Source: Streptomyces phaeoluteigriseus | GTDB taxonomy: Bacteria > Actinomycetota > Actinomycetes > Streptomycetales > Streptomycetaceae | Assembly: GCF_001896135.2 (NCBI RefSeq) | Contig: NZ_MPOH02000019.1 | Location: forward strand, 110,578 to 173,167 | Length of the DNA: 62,590 bases | Direction: 5' to 3' | Shown: piece by piece, positions 19,935-28,846 of the stretch | Layout: every line of letters begins with the position of its first letter | How positions within the stretch are numbered: the first letter of the stretch is position 1 | Notes under the pieces: model-generated | The model's database searches: none | Seen by the model: the letters and a program-made list of their open reading frames with translations, nothing else | Told to the model about the DNA's origin: nothing | Made by a program: the position numbers and the translations under genes

Positions 19935-22199
19935 TCACTTCTTCGAGGGGCTCGCGGAGACCTTCACGCCCTTCTTCAGGAAGCCCATGTCCTCGTAGAC
20001 GGGGGTCTGGAAACCGAAGGCACCGACGTTGACCAGGTTCTTCCGTACGGCCGTGAGCTGTGGGCGCTGGTAGAGAGGAATCGATCCGGCAGCGGCCCAG
20101 ATCCGGGCGTCGGCCTTGCGGATCAGGGACCGGCCCTCCTCCTCGTCGAGGGTGGAGACCGCCTGATCGAACAACTGGTCGACCTGGTCGGTGCCGACCC
20201 TCGTGTAGTTCTGCTCGACGCTCAGCGAGCCGTCGGCTCCCGGCACCGGCTTGGCGTAGATCGGCCGGGCGTCGGTGGCCGGGAAGGCGGAGGAGGGCCA
20301 GGAGTAGAGTGCCAGGTCGTAGTCGCCGGACGCGATGTGGTCCTTGAAGTAGCTCTCGTCGGAGACCTTGGTGGTCTCGGTGCGGATGCCGACCTTCTCC
20401 AGCATCCGCGTGATCCGCCCGGCCACCAGGTGCAGGGAGTCCGAGCCCGGACCGGTCGGCAGCACGAACCGCAGGGTGAGCGCCTTGCCGTCCTTGGCCA
20501 GCGCCTCGCGCGCGGCACCGGCCGGGGCGGCGGTGCCCCGGGGGGCGTAGGCGCCGGGAGCGCCCTGCCGGTTGAGGTACTGCTTGCCGTCCTGGGCGAG
20601 CCGGCTGCCGTGGTCCTCGTGGTCGCGGCCGTGCTCCGCGGGCGCCTTGCCGTCCTGGCCGACGATGTACGTGCCGTCGTCACCTCCCTCCGACCTGTCG
20701 TCGCGGCCGGCCTTCTCGCCGTCGCCGGCCTTCCTGTCGCCCTCCGCCTCCTTCTCCCCGTCGGACTTCTCACCCTCGGACCCGGCGGCCTTCTCGCCCT
20801 TCTCGCCCTTCTCCACCGGGCCGCCGGCCACCCAGCCCGCGTCCGCGAGCAGCGCCTGCGCCTCCTCGGTGTCCTGGCCGCCGAGCGCGCCGCTGTTGTC
20901 GGCGTACGCCTCCTGCCCGGAGAGCGCCAGGTGGCTGCCGACCGGCACGGCGGGCAGGCCGAGCGGCTTCAGCACCACCTTCGCCAGCTCCTTGCGGTCG
21001 AGCGCCCTGGCCACCGCCCGGCGCACCCGCTCGTCGGCGAGGGGGCCGTCCGCGCCGTTGAGGGCCAGCTGCGTGTAGGCCGGCTCCAGCGACCTGCGCA
21101 CCTCGTAGCCCCGCAGCTCCTTCCGCTGCCGCTCCCAGGCGGCGACGGCCCCGCGCAGATCCCCGCGGGCGAGGACATCCCGGTCGCCCTGCTCCTGCTC
21201 CTGGTCCGCGTCCGCGTTCTCTTCCGCGTCCTCGTCGGAGGCGTCGACGACGGCCCACGAGTGCAGCGCCTTGGCCGCGGTGCGGCCGGCGCCGGGTCCC
21301 GAGAGCGGTCCGGCGGCACCCGCGGCACTGTCGAGGCCGCGGGCCACGGCCGGGTCGATCTCGGCCACCTCGAGGTCGCCCTCGGCGAGGTGGGCGGCCC
21401 GCTCATCGCGCGGTACGGCGGTCAGCACGATCTCGGTGAGCTTGGCGGGCCGGCCCCACCAGCGGGGGTTGCGGGTGAGCCGGATCCGGTCCTTCTCGCG
21501 GTCGACCTGCTTCAGGGCGAACGGCCCGGCGGTGACCTTGAGCTTGCGCCGCGCCCCGTCGTTGAAGGCGTCGGGCGTGCCCATGACGTCCTTCGGGTAC
21601 AGCGGGGAGAACAGCGACCGCCAGTCGGCGTAGGGCCGGGCGAAGGTGACCCGGACCTCCAGGTCGTTGGCGCCCCGTTCGATCTTCTCGATGCGGTCGT
21701 AGCCGGCGTTGCGGGCGGTCCAGTAGGCGCTGTCCTTGCCGGACAGGGCACGCCACTGGGCGGCGAAGTCGGCGGCGCCGATCTCGCGGCCGTCGCTCCA
21801 GACCGCCTGCTGGTCGAGCCGGTACAGGACGACCTGCCGGGGCTCGGTGTCGACGACCTTGGCGGACTCCAGGAAGTCGGGGTTCGCCCTGGGCCGCCCG
21901 TTCGCGTCGAGCCGGTACATCGAGGGCAGGACGGCCTGGGCGACCCGGGTGGTGGTGGCGTCGGCGTCGGCCTGGAACGTGTTGAGGGTCTCGGGTACGG
22001 CGTCCACGGCCCAGCGCAGCGTGCCGCCGTCGGCGATCTGGGCGCGGGCGGCCGGTGCGATGTCCTGGGCGGCCAGCGGCTTGCCGGCCTCGTCCTCGGC
22101 GGAGCAGGCGGAGAGCAGGGGTACCGCGAGCGCCCCCGCGGTGAGGAAGGCGACCGAGCGCAGGGCCGCCGCGCGGGGTCCGAGGCCGTCGTGGGACAT
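19935..22199 (-). CDS. orphan oligopeptide-binding lipoprotein with charged insertions
   Basis: 754-residue family 5 substrate-binding lipoprotein, about 200 residues longer than usual. Signal peptide with lipobox LLSAC (C32). The binding fold is interrupted twice: an acidic stretch at about 318-340 (EDAEENADADQEQEQGD) and a Lys/Glu/Gly/Asp-rich stretch at about 460-535 (EKGEKGEKAAGSEGEKSDGE). The normal C-terminal lobe follows. No permease or ATPase adjoins it, so it either feeds a distant importer or is a sensor. It lies 162 bases upstream of typA on the same strand. Confidence 0.85.
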   Translation of the reverse strand: MSHDGLGPRAAALRSVAFLTAGALAVPLLSACSAEDEAGKPLAAQDIAPAARAQIADGGTLRWAVDAVPETLNTFQADADATTTRVAQAVLPSMYRLDANGRPRANPDFLESAKVVDTEPRQVVLYRLDQQAVWSDGREIGAADFAAQWRALSGKDSAYWTARNAGYDRIEKIERGANDLEVRVTFARPYADWRSLFSPLYPKDVMGTPDAFNDGARRKLKVTAGPFALKQVDREKDRIRLTRNPRWWGRPAKLTEIVLTAVPRDERAAHLAEGDLEVAEIDPAVARGLDSAAGAAGPLSGPGAGRTAAKALHSWAVVDASDEDAEENADADQEQEQGDRDVLARGDLRGAVAAWERQRKELRGYEVRRSLEPAYTQLALNGADGPLADERVRRAVARALDRKELAKVVLKPLGLPAVPVGSHLALSGQEAYADNSGALGGQDTEEAQALLADAGWVAGGPVEKGEKGEKAAGSEGEKSDGEKEAEGDRKAGDGEKAGRDDRSEGGDDGTYIVGQDGKAPAEHGRDHEDHGSRLAQDGKQYLNRQGAPGAYAPRGTAAPAGAAREALAKDGKALTLRFVLPTGPGSDSLHLVAGRITRMLEKVGIRTETTKVSDESYFKDHIASGDYDLALYSWPSSAFPATDARPIYAKPVPGADGSLSVEQNYTRVGTDQVDQLFDQAVSTLDEEEGRSLIRKADARIWAAAGSIPLYQRPQLTAVRKNLVNVGAFGFQTPVYEDMGFLKKGVKVSASPSKK

Positions 22200-22496
22200 C
22201 TCTGCTTACCTCCGGGAGCCGCGGGCGTTATGTCACTTTTGCCGGTATATATGGAGCTGATCACATCTATCCGGCCACTGAAGAGGAAAGGGTTCGGCAG
22301 CGGACGGCGACACGGCGACGACAGCCGGGAAGCCCACCCGTGCGGCGCAACGCACCACGACATGCACCCCTGGGTCACCCGTACGCATCGGCCAATCGGT
22401 GCACGTCCCTTCCCACCGACCGGTGTGACGCGCAACACTCGCAGGCGCATGACCGTTGCCACCCACGGCCGCCAGGCGACGGAAGCGAGGTACGTC

Positions 22497-22787
22497 ATGT
22501 CCGTGCACGACGAACTGAGGTCGGTACAGCGCTGCCTCGACGACCTGACCCGGTCGGTCGGGCGGCTGGAGCAGCAGCTGGGCAGCGGAGGGCTGGACAT
22601 GCGCCGCGTCCGCACCGACACCGAACACCTGCGCGAGAGCGTCGCGATCCTGCGTGAGGCGGCCTCCTCCCCGGCCGCCATCGCCCGCCCGGACCTCGTG
22701 ACCATCCCCGACACCCCGTACGACGACTCGCTGTGGATCGACACGGACGACGAGGGACTCGGCGCCCGCGACCGCCGCGCCCCCTGA
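22497..22787 (+). CDS. small coiled-coil hypothetical protein
   Basis: 96 residues from ATG 22497 (MSVHDELRSVQRCLDDLTRS), with GAAGCGAGG upstream. Residues about 1-60 form a heptad-rich coiled coil (VGRLEQQLG, RTDTEHLRESVAILRE); the tail is acidic (PDTPYDDSLWIDTDDEG). No enzyme motif. It ends 18 bases before the succinate dehydrogenase membrane subunit and is probably the first gene of that operon. Role unknown. Confidence 0.8.
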   Translation: MSVHDELRSVQRCLDDLTRSVGRLEQQLGSGGLDMRRVRTDTEHLRESVAILREAASSPAAIARPDLVTIPDTPYDDSLWIDTDDEGLGARDRRAP

Positions 22788-22805
22788 CCCGACCGGAGTC
22801 ACACC

Positions 22806-23624
22806 TTGGCCACTGGTACGGAACCCCGTCCCCCCGGCGGCGTGCGGAGCAGTACGCGCGCCGCCATCGACGCCCCCCACCTGCGGACCGACCGCTGGTG
22901 GCTCGCCCCGGCGGTCACGGCCGCCGGGCTGCTCGCCTTCATCGTGTACTCGACCTGGCGGGCGTTCGCCGACGCCGACTACTACGCGGCGCCGTACGTC
23001 TCGCCCTTCTACTCCCCCTGTCTGGCGGAGCGGTGCGAGCCGATGCACGCCGGCCCCAACTGGGAGATCTTCGGCGGCTGGTGGGGGATCTCCCCCGCGA
23101 TCATCATCCTGATCTTCCCGCTCGGCTTCCGGCTGACCTGCTACTACTACCGCAAGGCCTACTACCGGGGCTTCTGGGCGTCCCCGCCGGCCTGCGCGGT
23201 GGCCGAGCCGCACAAGAAGTACACGGGCGAGACCCGCTTCCCGCTGGTGCTCCAGAACATCCACCGGTACTTCTTCTACGCCGCGATCGTCGTCGCCGGA
23301 ATCCTGACCTACGACACCGTGCTCGCCTTCCGCGACGAGCAATACGCGTGGGGCCACATGGGCCTGGGCACCCTCGTGTTCCTGGTCAACATCGTGCTGA
23401 TCTGGGCGTACACGATCTCCTGCCACTCCTGCCGGCACATCGTCGGCGGCAAGCTCAGACACTTCTCCAAGCACCCCGTCCGCTACCGGATGTGGCAGTG
23501 GGTGGGGAAGCTCAACGCCCGGCACATGCAGCTCGCCTGGGCGTCACTGGTGAGCGTGGCACTCGCCGACTTCTACGTCTATCTCGTCGCGTCCGGCGCC
23601 TTCGACGATCCGAGGTTCTTCTAG
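22806..23624 (+). CDS. sdhC: succinate dehydrogenase membrane-anchor subunit, Sdh1 type
   Basis: 272-residue membrane subunit with about five transmembrane helices. TTG 22806 is chosen because GGAG stands 7-8 bases upstream. Size and order (membrane subunit, flavoprotein, Fe-S protein) match mycobacterial Sdh1, whose anchor is one long protein instead of separate SdhC and SdhD. Cys/His sites include C72, C77 and H81, and a C206-H-S-C209-R-H211 cluster at the end of a helix. As I recall, mycobacterial Sdh1 was reported to hold a membrane-embedded Rieske-type cluster; these residues are candidate ligands, which is inference. The complex passes electrons from succinate to menaquinone. Confidence 0.82.
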   Translation: MATGTEPRPPGGVRSSTRAAIDAPHLRTDRWWLAPAVTAAGLLAFIVYSTWRAFADADYYAAPYVSPFYSPCLAERCEPMHAGPNWEIFGGWWGISPAIIILIFPLGFRLTCYYYRKAYYRGFWASPPACAVAEPHKKYTGETRFPLVLQNIHRYFFYAAIVVAGILTYDTVLAFRDEQYAWGHMGLGTLVFLVNIVLIWAYTISCHSCRHIVGGKLRHFSKHPVRYRMWQWVGKLNARHMQLAWASLVSVALADFYVYLVASGAFDDPRFF

Positions 23625-23641
23625 ATGAGTGGGGCCCTTTG

Positions 23642-25651
23642 ATGTCCGTGGTCGACCGCCAGCAGTGGGACGTCGTCGTGGTCGGGGCCGGCGGCGCCGG
23701 TCTGCGGGCCGCGATCGAGGCCCGCGAGCGCGGCGCCCGTACGGCCGTGATCTGCAAGTCGCTGTTCGGCAAGGCGCACACCGTGATGGCCGAGGGCGGT
23801 ATCGCGGCCGCCATGGGCAACGTCAACTCCGGTGACAACTGGCAGGTCCACTTCCGCGACACCATGCGCGGCGGCAAGTTCCTCAACCAGTGGCGGATGG
23901 CCGAACTGCACGCCAAGGAGGCCCCGGACCGGGTGTGGGAGCTGGAGACCTGGGGCGCCCTGTTCGACCGGACGCGGGACGGCCGGATCTCGCAGCGCAA
24001 CTTCGGCGGCCACGAGTACCCGCGCCTCGCCCACGTCGGCGACCGTACCGGCCTGGAGCTGATCCGCACCCTCCAGCAGAAGATCGTGTCGTTGCAGCAG
24101 GAGGACTTCGAGGAGAGCGGTGACTACGAGTCCCGGCTGAAGGTGTACCAGGAGTGCACGGTCACCCGGGTCCTCCAGGACACCGCGTCCGACAGCGGCT
24201 CCGCCGCGGGCGGCCGGGTCGGCGGGGTCTTCGGCTACGCCCGCGAGTCCGGCCGCTTCTTCGTGCTGGAGGCGCCCGCCGTGGTGATCGCGACCGGCGG
24301 GATCGGCAAGTCCTTCAAGGTGACGTCGAACTCGTGGGAGTACACGGGTGACGGCCACGCACTGGCCCTGCTCGCGGGCGCGCCCCTGCTGAACATGGAG
24401 TTCGTGCAGTTCCACCCGACGGGCATGGTCTGGCCGCCGTCGGTGAAGGGCATCCTCGTCACCGAGTCGGTCCGCGGTGACGGCGGGGTGCTCAGGAACT
24501 CCGAGGGCAAGCGGTTCATGTTCGACTACGTCCCGGACGTCTTCAAGGACAAGTACGCCGAGTCCGAGGAGGAGGGCGACCGCTGGTACGAGGACCCGGA
24601 CAACAACCGGCGCCCTCCCGAACTGCTCCCCCGCGACGAGGTCGCCCGCGCCATCAACTCCGAGGTCAAGGCGGGCCGCGGCTCCCCGCACGGCGGCGTC
24701 TTCCTCGACGTGTCGACACGGATGCCCGCGGAGGTCATCAAGCGCAGGCTGCCGTCCATGTACCACCAGTTCAAGGAGCTGGCGGACGTGGACATCACCG
24801 CGGAGGCGATGGAGGTCGGGCCCACCTGCCACTACGTGATGGGCGGCATCGCGGTCGAGTCCGACACGGCCGCCGCCCGCGGGGTGCCGGGGCTGTACGC
24901 GGCCGGCGAGGTGGCCGGCGGGATGCACGGCTCCAACCGGCTCGGCGGCAACTCGCTCTCCGACCTGCTGGTGTTCGGCCGCCGGGCGGGCCTGCACGCC
25001 GCCGAGTACGCGGCGGGCACCGCCCGGCCCGCCATCGACGACACCCAGGTCGACGCGGCCGCCGCGGAGGCCCTGCGTCCGTTCTCCGCGGAAGCTGCGG
25101 AAGCTGCGGAAGCTGCGGAAGCTGCGGAAGCTGCGGTACCCGGGGAGAACGGGAGGCTCGCGGGAGCCGCGCCGGAGAACCCGTACACCCTCCACCAGGA
25201 ACTCCAGCAGACCATGAACGACCTGGTCGGCATCATCCGCCGGGAGGGCGAGATGGAGCAGGCCCTGGAGACGCTGGCGCGGTTGCGCGTACGGGCCCGG
25301 CGGGCCGGGGTGGAGGGGCACCGCCAGTTCAACCCGGGCTGGCACCTCGCGCTGGACCTGCGGAACATGCTGCTGGTCAGCGAGTGCGTGGCGCGGGCCG
25401 CCCTGGAGCGCGTCGAGTCGCGCGGCGGCCACACCCGCGAGGACCATCCGGCGATGGACCGCGCCTGGCGCAACGTCAACCTGGTCTGCTCGCTGACCGA
25501 TCCCGACGACCTGCTGCCCGCCGTCGACCCGGCGCGCGGCCGGATCACCCTCACCCGTGAGACCACCGAGCCCATCCGCCCCGACCTGCTCGCCCTCTTC
25601 GAGAAGGAGGAGCTGGTCAAGTACCTCGCCGAAGAGGAGCTGTACGAGTGA
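23642..25651 (+). CDS. sdhA: succinate dehydrogenase flavoprotein subunit
   Basis: 669-residue flavoprotein that oxidises succinate to fumarate with covalently bound FAD. ATG 23642 gives MSVVDRQQWDVVVVGAGGAG with the dinucleotide-binding motif at 11-24. HTVMAEGGIAAA is the usual FAD-attachment neighbourhood; FHPTGM and the RLGGNSLSDLLVFGR block are family signatures. At about residues 484-498 it carries an EAA-type repeat from five 9-bp DNA repeats, in a region that should be a surface loop before the C-terminal helical domain. The stop overlaps sdhB by 4 bases. Confidence 0.92.
   Translation: MSVVDRQQWDVVVVGAGGAGLRAAIEARERGARTAVICKSLFGKAHTVMAEGGIAAAMGNVNSGDNWQVHFRDTMRGGKFLNQWRMAELHAKEAPDRVWELETWGALFDRTRDGRISQRNFGGHEYPRLAHVGDRTGLELIRTLQQKIVSLQQEDFEESGDYESRLKVYQECTVTRVLQDTASDSGSAAGGRVGGVFGYARESGRFFVLEAPAVVIATGGIGKSFKVTSNSWEYTGDGHALALLAGAPLLNMEFVQFHPTGMVWPPSVKGILVTESVRGDGGVLRNSEGKRFMFDYVPDVFKDKYAESEEEGDRWYEDPDNNRRPPELLPRDEVARAINSEVKAGRGSPHGGVFLDVSTRMPAEVIKRRLPSMYHQFKELADVDITAEAMEVGPTCHYVMGGIAVESDTAAARGVPGLYAAGEVAGGMHGSNRLGGNSLSDLLVFGRRAGLHAAEYAAGTARPAIDDTQVDAAAAEALRPFSAEAAEAAEAAEAAEAAVPGENGRLAGAAPENPYTLHQELQQTMNDLVGIIRREGEMEQALETLARLRVRARRAGVEGHRQFNPGWHLALDLRNMLLVSECVARAALERVESRGGHTREDHPAMDRAWRNVNLVCSLTDPDDLLPAVDPARGRITLTRETTEPIRPDLLALFEKEELVKYLAEEELYE
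25091..25135. repeat. five 9-bp tandem repeats inside sdhA
   Basis: GAAGCTGCG repeated five times without change (25091-25135). The unit is a multiple of three, so copy-number change would keep the reading frame and add or remove EAA residues. GAA and GCT are uncommon codons here, where GAG and GCC/GCG dominate, consistent with recent slipped-strand expansion. Confidence 0.9.
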
Positions 25652-26424
25652 GCAGCTACGAGGCCCGTTTCAAGGTGTGGCGGGGTGACGACCGGGGCGG
25701 CGGCCTGGCGGACTTCCGGGTCGAGGTCAACGACGGCGAGGTCGTCCTCGACATCGTCCACCGCCTCCAGGCCACCCAGGCACCCGACCTGGCCGTCCGC
25801 TGGAACTGCAAGGCGGGCAAGTGCGGTTCGTGCTCGGCGGAGATCAACGGCCGGCCGCGGCTGCTGTGCATGACCCGCATGTCGGTGTTCGACCGGGACG
25901 AGACGATCACGGTGACCCCCCTGCGGGCCTTCCCGGTGGTCCGCGACCTGGTGACGGACGTCGGCTTCAACTACCGCAAGGCCAGGGAGGTGCCGGCCTT
26001 CGTGCCGCCCGAGGGGGTGGGCCCCGGCGAGTACCGCATGTTCCAGGAGGACGTGGACCGGCCGCAGGAGTTCCGCAAGTGCATCGAGTGTTTCCTGTGC
26101 CAGGACACCTGCCACGTGGTCCGCGACCACGAGGAGAACAAGGCGGCGTTCGCCGGCCCCCGGTTCCTCATGCGGATCGCGGAGCTGGACATGCATCCGC
26201 TCGACGCGGCCGAGGAGAACGGCCTGGACCGCAAGCGCGCGGCCCAGGACGAACACGGCCTCGGCTACTGCAACATCACCAAGTGCTGCACGGAGGTGTG
26301 CCCCGAGGGCATCAAGATCACGGACAACGCGCTGATCCCCCTGAAGGAGCGGGCCGTGGACCGCAAGTACGACCCGCTCGTCTGGCTCGGCAACAGGATC
26401 AGGCGGCGGACCTCGTCGGAGTGA
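25648..26424 (+). CDS. sdhB: succinate dehydrogenase iron-sulfur subunit
   Basis: 258-residue Fe-S protein starting at GTG 25648 within the sdhA stop (GTGA overlap). The [2Fe-2S] cysteines are C54, C59, C62 and C74. The second domain has C145-x2-C148-x2-C151-x3-C155 and C208-x4-C213-C214-x3-C218 for the [4Fe-4S] and third cluster. It carries electrons from FAD to the membrane quinone site. It ends 18 bases from the convergent methyltransferase gene. Confidence 0.92.
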   Translation: MSSYEARFKVWRGDDRGGGLADFRVEVNDGEVVLDIVHRLQATQAPDLAVRWNCKAGKCGSCSAEINGRPRLLCMTRMSVFDRDETITVTPLRAFPVVRDLVTDVGFNYRKAREVPAFVPPEGVGPGEYRMFQEDVDRPQEFRKCIECFLCQDTCHVVRDHEENKAAFAGPRFLMRIAELDMHPLDAAEENGLDRKRAAQDEHGLGYCNITKCCTEVCPEGIKITDNALIPLKERAVDRKYDPLVWLGNRIRRRTSSE

Positions 26425-26442
26425 GGGCCGTGGCACCTGGGG

Positions 26443-27381
26443 TCAGGACGAGGCCCGCAGATACCCCGAGTGCGCCACACCGCCCAGGAACGTGAACCGC
26501 GTGTCGGTGGCCATGTGCTTGTCGAAGGCCTCCTTGATGCCCGGCCACTTGGGGTGCCCGAAGTCGTCCAGGACGACGATGCCGCCCGGCGCGACGATCT
26601 TCTCGGCCCACTCCAGGTCCGCCGCGACACCGGCGGCCGAGTGGTCGCCGTCGACGATGACCACGCCGTAGGAACGGTCGGAGACCAGGGCACGCACCTC
26701 GGGATCCTCGGAGAAGCCCTGCTGGATGCGGGTCGCGGCGCCGGCCGCGCCCGCCAGGGAGAGGTTGGTGCGCACGGCGGCCTCCCGCACGGGTGTGCCC
26801 GAGGCGTCGTCCGACATGGTGGTGCCGGGCTGCAACTGGGTCCCGGCGAGCGGGTCGACGATCGTCAGCCGGGGGTCTCGGCCCGCGCGCTCCATCATGC
26901 GGATGAGGGCCGCGCCGAACATCCCGTACAGGGTGCCGATCTCCAGCATGTCGTCGTTCGGCGGATCGAGCAGCGGTACGGCGGACAGCTTGCCGACGAT
27001 GTTCATCGTGCCGCCGGCGATCCGGCCGACCCCGAGCGCCTCCAGGGCGATGAGCAGCCGGAACGCCTGGGCGACACTGCGCTCGGCGTCGGCCCGGTCG
27101 CCGGTCACCGCGGCGAGTTCGTCGATCAGCTGGTTCAGGTGGGTCGCGGACGGCATGCGCGCCATGCCGCGCCCGGTGCCGTCGAAGAAGATTTCCAGGG
27201 GGCGCTGGCGGTTGCGGAGCGCCTGGAGTTCCTGCTGAACCGCGTCGAGGGAGACGTCCGGGGCGGCGCGCCGCTCATCGCGGACGGCGCGGCGCACCTG
27301 GCGCTCGATGCGCTGGTCGATGAGTTCGGCCACCGGGCGCAGGGCTCGACGGACGGCCTTACTGGTGAGTAGCGATCGCAT
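26443..27381 (-). CDS. class I SAM-dependent methyltransferase (Methyltransf_24 type)
   Basis: 312 residues from ATG 27381, with AAGGG about 11 bases upstream. The first ~85 residues are basic and helical (RRALRPVAELIDQRIERQVR). The Rossmann core has SAM motif I as MLEIGTLYGMFGAAL at about 144-158, an acidic VDPLAG strand end, and VVIVDGDHSAAGVAADLEWA near 239-258 followed by LDDFGHPKWPGI. The DGDH-V-DLE pattern is typical of Methyltransf_24 and cephalosporin-hydroxylase-like enzymes acting on sugars or small metabolites. The substrate is unknown; no neighbouring sugar or antibiotic genes. Confidence 0.75.
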   Translation of the reverse strand: MRSLLTSKAVRRALRPVAELIDQRIERQVRRAVRDERRAAPDVSLDAVQQELQALRNRQRPLEIFFDGTGRGMARMPSATHLNQLIDELAAVTGDRADAERSVAQAFRLLIALEALGVGRIAGGTMNIVGKLSAVPLLDPPNDDMLEIGTLYGMFGAALIRMMERAGRDPRLTIVDPLAGTQLQPGTTMSDDASGTPVREAAVRTNLSLAGAAGAATRIQQGFSEDPEVRALVSDRSYGVVIVDGDHSAAGVAADLEWAEKIVAPGGIVVLDDFGHPKWPGIKEAFDKHMATDTRFTFLGGVAHSGYLRASS

Positions 27382-27554
27382 CAGAGTGTGACCCTTACAG
27401 GGATAGGAGATCTGGACGCTAGGGCGCTCACAGACCATGCACAACCAACACAGGCGGCCTTGGAAGCAAAGCTCGCATGACGTCCCGGCGACGGTTCGAT
27501 GGCGTCCCAGGTGGCGGGGCGAAAGCCACGCGTGACGGGACGCCGGGCCGGGTA

Positions 27555-28757
27555 TCAGCGCACCCAGCCCTCGCGGTACGCCGTCCAGTCCGCCTCCTCC
27601 GCCGCGAAGTCCACGTACAGCGCGACACCGAAGTTCGCGCGGTCGGCGTCGGTGCGGGACAGGCCCAGGCGGACGCCCCGGACGCCGGCGGGGACGGTCT
27701 CCGCGTGATTCCAGTGGCCGAAGCGGTTCTCGTGGTAGAAGGGCAGGCCCATCAGCAGGTCGGTGGTGGGCGGGGCGACCTCCAGGGCGAGGGAGGTCTG
27801 CTGGGCGACGTAGCCGCCGAAGGTGCTCTCCAGCGGCTGGATGGTGTCGTACGACATGACGGCGATCTGGTCGACGCGGCGGGCGACCTCGCCGAAGAAC
27901 TTCTGCGACCACCACTTCGGGTGGCCGGTGGTCGTACCCCAGAAGGAGTGGAAGCCGGGCACCGGGTCGATCTGGTGGGCGGCGACGGACAGGGGCGCGT
28001 CCTGGGCGGCGGTGACGCGGTGCAGGGCGTCGAGGAGGGTCAGGTAGTTCCGGTCGCCGGAGTGCAGGGGCTCCAGGTCGAAGTGGACGCCGTCGAAGCC
28101 GGTGGCGAGGATCTCGCGCGTGGACCGTACGACCGCCGCGCGCGTCTTTGGGCGCTCCAGCCGCATACCGTGCGGGCTCTCGCTGGCGAGCACGTCACCG
28201 AGCCAGGCCTGGACCCGGATCTGCGGCATCTCCCGGTGGACGGCGGCGATGAACCAACGCGCGTTCGGATACGACGACTCGGGAAGCGTGCCGTCGTGCT
28301 CCAGGGGCCCGGAGTGGACGTACAGGTCGCGGATTCCGGTGTCCTTCAGACGGGCGGCCAGGGCCGTCACGTCGGCGTCCTTCTTGCGGCCGTCCACCCA
28401 GGCGTGGCCGAGCCAGATGGCGTCCTTGCCTCGGGTGTACGTGCCGTCGGCCGGGTCGCCCAGGTAGTTGACACGCAACGCGGTGAGGCCGACGAGGACC
28501 GGGAGCACGAGGAGAAGGAGGGGCACGGCCAGCGCGATCCGTATCCTGCGCCGGCGCAGGCGCCGACGCCGCAGCAGGGCCGCTTCCTCGGCGGGCGCCT
28601 CGGAGGGCTTTTCGGCAGACGCCCCGGCAACCTTCTCGGCGGGCTCGCCAGGCGCCGCCTCCGCCTCCGTGTCCGGCGCCGCCTCCGTGCCCGGCGTCAC
28701 CCTCGCCTCCGTGTCCGGCGTCTCCTCCGCGTCCGTACCGGTGGACTGGTCCGTCAC
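27555..28757 (-). CDS. membrane-anchored GH18-like glycoside hydrolase
   Basis: 400 residues from GTG 28757. Residues 1-60 are disordered and Thr/Glu/Ala/Pro-rich, followed by an Arg cluster (LLRRRRLRRRRIRI) and one transmembrane helix at about 73-92, so the C-terminal domain should lie outside the membrane. That domain resembles a TIM-barrel family 18 hydrolase: GFDGVHFDLEP at about 215-226 holds the putative catalytic Glu, and IAVMSYDT fits the GH18 MxYD strand. Chitinase-like, lysozyme-like or non-catalytic sugar binding are all possible. Confidence 0.65.
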   Translation of the reverse strand: MTDQSTGTDAEETPDTEARVTPGTEAAPDTEAEAAPGEPAEKVAGASAEKPSEAPAEEAALLRRRRLRRRRIRIALAVPLLLLVLPVLVGLTALRVNYLGDPADGTYTRGKDAIWLGHAWVDGRKKDADVTALAARLKDTGIRDLYVHSGPLEHDGTLPESSYPNARWFIAAVHREMPQIRVQAWLGDVLASESPHGMRLERPKTRAAVVRSTREILATGFDGVHFDLEPLHSGDRNYLTLLDALHRVTAAQDAPLSVAAHQIDPVPGFHSFWGTTTGHPKWWSQKFFGEVARRVDQIAVMSYDTIQPLESTFGGYVAQQTSLALEVAPPTTDLLMGLPFYHENRFGHWNHAETVPAGVRGVRLGLSRTDADRANFGVALYVDFAAEEADWTAYREGWVR

Positions 28758-28846
28758 TGCTCCCCCTCTGTGTCGCCCGCCCCACGTGCCCCGTCTCGGG
28801 TGTATCCGGGTCGCGTGACCGCATGGGCGGCCATACGCTCCCGAAT

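Noticed and set aside
25091..25135. sdhA repeat as an assembly artefact
   Set aside because: The tract is in frame, keeps the flanking SdhA sequence correct on both sides and is short enough for reads to span, so I keep it as real, though read support was not available.
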